This document shows positions 61,352-64,000 of a DNA stretch of 64,000 nt, piece by piece. How positions within the stretch are numbered: position 1 is the first letter of the stretch; every line of letters starts with the position of its first letter. The stretch lies in the NCBI RefSeq assembly GCF_026965535.1, contig NZ_CP114039.1, positions 1,302,001 through 1,366,000 on the forward strand. The letters are read 5' to 3'. Made by a program: the position numbers and the translations under genes. The DNA comes from Corallococcus sp. NCRR. Lineage in GTDB: Bacteria > Myxococcota > Myxococcia > Myxococcales > Myxococcaceae. The notes beneath the pieces are model-generated. The model was not told the origin of the DNA and searched no databases. It saw nothing but the letters and a program-made list of their open reading frames with translations.

Positions 61352-63136
61352 ATGACACAGCCATCCCCCCCTTCGACCCAGGCGCTGCTCTTCAAGCTGC
61401 TCTTGCTGCGCACGCTGGTCGTCACGGTGGCGGTGGCGCCGGCCATCTACGTCGACATGCAGTTGTTGGAGGTGGACGCGAGCAACGTGGGGTTCGTGCT
61501 CGGCGTCGTCACGCCCATCGTCATTGGCGGGCTGGCGCTGGTGGTGCCCATTGGCGCGGTGGGCGCGCTGCTCAGGCACGCGGTGGAGGCGAAGGCGAGT
61601 CCCGCGGAGCGGCTGGGGCGGCTGTTGCGGCTGCCGGGCGTGCTCACGTTCGTGGAGGCGCAGGCGGGCTGGTTCCTGGGCGGCATCTTCTTCAACGGCG
61701 CCATTGGCCTGGCGATGGACCGGCCGCCGCGCGTCATCCTGGTGGGCGTGGCGGTGGCGATGAGCGCGGGGCTCTTCAGCGCGCCCATCATGTACATGCT
61801 CTACGAGAAGGCGCTGGCGGCGGTGACGCTGGAGGCGTTCCGCCGCGCGCCGCACGAGCGCCCCGTTGGCGAAGGGCTGTTCCTGCCCCGGCAGAGCTGG
61901 TTCCTGCCGGCCATCGTCGTGTCCGCGCTCCTGATTACGTGCATCACGAGCATCGCCACGTTGCAGCTGCGGCTGGAGAAGAACCTGTCGTCGCTGGCGG
62001 ACGACCTGGAGCTGTCGGGCGAGTACCGGGGCGCGGCGCGGGTGCGCGCGCGCATCCAGCCGTTGCAGCGCGATTTGACGTTGCCGGTGGCGTTCCTGGG
62101 CGGGTTCGCGGCGCTGGGGGCCATCTTCACGGCGGCGTGGGCGGCGCGCCGGCTGGCGCAGGGCGCGAGGGCGGTGGGGGCGTCACTGGACGCGCTGGTG
62201 GAGGGCCGCGCGGCGCCGCCGCAGTGGGTGTCCACGGATGAGCTGGGGGATTTGTCCGCGCGCACGTGGCTGCTCTACGAACAATTGCAGGAGCTGCCCC
62301 GGGCGCTGAGCTCGTCCGCGGGGCACCTGGCGAAGGCGGGCACGCGGCTGACGGAGGCGAGCGACCAGCAGAACCAGACGTTGTCTCGTCAGGCGTCCGC
62401 CATCCATCAGGCGCGCACGACGGCGCAGGAGATCCAGCAGATGTCGAAGCTGGCGGCGAGCCGCGCGGGGAGCGTCCTGCAGGTGGCGGAGCGCGCCGCG
62501 GCGATGGGCAAGCTGGGCGAGGAGTCACTGGCGGGCACGGAGCAGGGGCTCGACGACATCCGGGGCCTGACGCACGGCTTGAACCGGCAGGTGGTGGACC
62601 TGGGCACGCGGGCCCGCGAGGTGGGCCGGGTGTCGGAGGTGGTGAAGTCGCTGGCGGACCAATCGCACATGCTGGCCATCAACGCGGCCATCGAGGCGAG
62701 CCGCGCGGGCGAGCAGGGCCGGGGCTTCGCGGTGGTGGCGCGGCAGATGCGCGAGCTGGCGGACCAGTCCATCAAGGCGACGGGCCAGGTGCGCGGGCTG
62801 CTGGAGGGCATGGAGACCGCCACGGGCGAAGCGGTGGTGACGGCGGACAAGAGCTCCGCGGGCGTGGAGGCGGCGCTGGTGCCGCTGCGCAAGAGCGGCG
62901 AGCGGCTGCGGGAGCTGATCAAACTGACGCACGAGTCCGCGTCGGCGGTGCGGCAGATCGCCGAAGCGGTGGCGCAGCAGCACGCGGGCGTGGATCAGCT
63001 GTTCAGCGCGGTGAGTGAGATGGACGAGCTGATGGCCGCGACGCTGCGGCAGCTGGGCACGACGCAGGAAGCGGCGACGGCGGTGGCCCAGGCGACGGGG
63101 CAGGTGTCGGAGCTGGCGGAGCGGTACGTGTCGTAG
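61352..63136 (+). CDS. Methyl-accepting chemotaxis protein with six-helix membrane sensor
   Basis: Receptor of 594 residues. Six hydrophobic helices fill residues 10-270 (LLFKLLLLRTLVVTVAVAP, GVVTPIVIGGLALVVPIG and four more) with no large periplasmic domain. A HAMP-like linker follows (RRLAQGARAVGASLDALVEG). The signalling hairpin tip is LADQSHMLAINAAIEASRAG near 490, then EQGRGFAVVARQMRELADQS. It should couple to a CheA/CheW array. Start is MTQPSPP. No che genes are nearby. Confidence 0.9.
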   Translation: MTQPSPPSTQALLFKLLLLRTLVVTVAVAPAIYVDMQLLEVDASNVGFVLGVVTPIVIGGLALVVPIGAVGALLRHAVEAKASPAERLGRLLRLPGVLTFVEAQAGWFLGGIFFNGAIGLAMDRPPRVILVGVAVAMSAGLFSAPIMYMLYEKALAAVTLEAFRRAPHERPVGEGLFLPRQSWFLPAIVVSALLITCITSIATLQLRLEKNLSSLADDLELSGEYRGAARVRARIQPLQRDLTLPVAFLGGFAALGAIFTAAWAARRLAQGARAVGASLDALVEGRAAPPQWVSTDELGDLSARTWLLYEQLQELPRALSSSAGHLAKAGTRLTEASDQQNQTLSRQASAIHQARTTAQEIQQMSKLAASRAGSVLQVAERAAAMGKLGEESLAGTEQGLDDIRGLTHGLNRQVVDLGTRAREVGRVSEVVKSLADQSHMLAINAAIEASRAGEQGRGFAVVARQMRELADQSIKATGQVRGLLEGMETATGEAVVTADKSSAGVEAALVPLRKSGERLRELIKLTHESASAVRQIAEAVAQQHAGVDQLFSAVSEMDELMAATLRQLGTTQEAATAVAQATGQVSELAERYVS

Positions 63137-63213
63137 TCTGGCCTTCCGTCTGTCATTGCGTTAGCCTCCATCCCGGTCGAAAAACGGCGGACCGGTTCGG
63201 TGAGCCCCGGTCA

Positions 63214-63228
63214 CTTCCATGGTGGAAG
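63214..63228. promoter_or_regulatory. Palindrome CTTCCA-TGG-TGGAAG
   Basis: Perfect 6-bp inverted repeat about 75 nt before the VOC gene; candidate operator or small hairpin. Confidence 0.3.
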
Positions 63229-63302
63229 CACTTGTCCGTCTCCTTCGGGATTCAGGACCCACGGCCCTTCGAAGGCATTCGTGTGCCTTCGCGAGGTCCA
63301 CC

Positions 63303-63662
63303 ATGAAGCTGAACCACCTTGATCTGCAGGTCCCCGACGTCCAGGCCACCGCCCGCTTCTTCACGCGCTACTGCGGCTTCACGTCGCACGCGAAGAACCA
63401 TGACTCGCCCGCCATCGCCATGCTCGGCGGGACGGATGGCTTCGTGCTCATCCTCCAGCGCCGCAAGCGCGACTCCGACGTCTTCCCCGAGGACTTCCAC
63501 GTCGGCTTCCTCCAGGACTCCGAAGCCCCCGTGCTCGCCTTCCATGAGCGCGTGAAGGCGGACGGCCTGGAGGTGTCCGACGTCATCCGCAACAACCGGG
63601 GCACCCTCGTCTACTGCCGCGCCCCGGGCGGCATCCTCGTGGAGGTGAGCTGCCGCCCCTGA
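63303..63662 (+). CDS. VOC (glyoxalase/dioxygenase superfamily) protein
   Basis: Protein of 119 residues with a single VOC domain: MKLNHLDLQVPDVQATARFF, DGFVLILQRRK, FHVGFLQDS, GTLVYCRAPGGILVEVSC. Metal ligands are likely the His of LNHLD, the His of FHVGF and the Glu of LVEVS. Activity unknown. GAGG lies 7 nt before the ATG; the longer frame upstream is unlikely. Confidence 0.85.
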   Translation: MKLNHLDLQVPDVQATARFFTRYCGFTSHAKNHDSPAIAMLGGTDGFVLILQRRKRDSDVFPEDFHVGFLQDSEAPVLAFHERVKADGLEVSDVIRNNRGTLVYCRAPGGILVEVSCRP

Positions 63663-63669
63663 CAAAGGG

Positions 63670-64000
63670 TCAGCCGGTGCGCCGCGAAGGGGGCTCTTCC
63701 CGGGACGTGGACCTCCACTCCCGGGAGTGCCAGTCGAGTTGCTGGGGACGCGGCAGCTTCCATTCGAGCTGATGCACCCGGGGCAGCTCGACGGGCCTCG
63801 GCCGCGTGGCCGTCACCTTCCGGCTCACGATCCGGGTCAGGCGCATCAACTGGTCCCGGTCGAGCCGGACGCGGCCGTAGTGGGAGCGCTGGATGGCTTC
63901 CAGTTCGGCCGCGTCGATGCGGGAGCCATGATGGGCGATGTACTGCGCCAGCCGAGGCCCCAGCGCGTAGTGGAGCTTCCTCGCCGTGAGCAGGGACCGG
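63670..64000 (-). CDS. C-terminal part of an unrecognised protein, cut by the window edge
   Basis: Open frame of 110 codons read leftward from the window edge, with strong G/C third positions: ARKLHYALGPRLAQYIAHHG, then SHYGRVRLDRDQLMRLTRIV and a Trp/Pro/Arg-rich end (QLEWKLPRPQQLDWHSREW). It ends 7 nt from the VOC stop, convergent. No family recognised. Confidence 0.6.
   Translation of the reverse strand, partial: RSLLTARKLHYALGPRLAQYIAHHGSRIDAAELEAIQRSHYGRVRLDRDQLMRLTRIVSRKVTATRPRPVELPRVHQLEWKLPRPQQLDWHSREWRSTSREEPPSRRTG

Overview
The window is about 70% G+C, with dense and often overlapping genes on both strands and strongly G/C-biased third codon positions. It looks like chromosomal DNA of a myxobacterium of the Myxococcus/Corallococcus type. 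The strongest evidence is a traA-traB outer-membrane-exchange pair, in which TraA ends in a MYXO-CTERM-like tail. Supporting signs are a eukaryotic-like Ser/Thr kinase fused to a cyclase-like domain, an AAA ATPase and TPRs, many lipoproteins and Cys-rich surface proteins, and several divergent regulator/enzyme pairs. I see no rRNA, tRNA, insertion sequence, prophage, CRISPR array or replication origin. It reads as ordinary chromosome with accessory surface and signalling genes between housekeeping genes.

Layout. 1-9.5 kb: a lactone oxidase (cut by the left edge) coupled to a PLP deaminase/aldolase, divergent from a LuxR-type regulator; then a metallophosphoesterase, a thioredoxin-TPR lipoprotein, a dynamin-like GTPase and a protein with a diadenylate-cyclase-like domain. 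9.5-18.4 kb: traAB, an Ig-like lipoprotein and the large kinase. 18.5-28.7 kb: a DCC1/lipase-maturation-factor fusion, an MBL-like protein, a DDAH-like hydrolase with a small partner, a secreted protein, a Na+/H+ antiporter, a leucine-rich lipoprotein, an SRPBCC protein and a 2OG-Fe(II) oxygenase. 29-35.7 kb: a CBM56-dihaem oxidoreductase, a truncated lipoprotein, two unknown proteins (one an internal duplication of about 980 residues). 35.7-47.3 kb: a second GTPase whose 3' end overlaps an M23 peptidase antisense, a TetR regulator with its fatty-acid hydroxylase, glucose-6-phosphate isomerase, a Cys-rich pair, a methyltransferase, an SDR, a WGR-like protein and cydAB.

47.3-64 kb: DUF3618/holin-like membrane proteins, an ADP-ribosylglycohydrolase, a split block of ATP synthase genes (atpG alone, then atpD, an extra secreted protein and atpC), a SanA-like protein, an SMI1/KNR4 protein with a histone-H1-like tail, a thioredoxin, an ABC exporter, a double universal stress protein, CsbD, a methyl-accepting chemotaxis protein, a VOC protein and a partial gene at the right edge.

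Working together. The clearest systems are TraA/TraB (cell-cell recognition and lipoprotein exchange), cytochrome bd (CydA/CydB), the F1 gamma, beta and epsilon subunits with separate promoters, and the TetR-hydroxylase pair with a palindromic operator. The least familiar items are the SMI1/histone-H1 chimera, the diadenylate-cyclase-like protein with an altered RHR motif, the kinase with degenerate cyclase and P-loop modules, and the secreted protein inserted between atpD and atpC. No complete, wholly new multigene system stands out; the novelty is at the level of single architectures and gene arrangements. Products are assigned by recognising family motifs by eye, without database searches.
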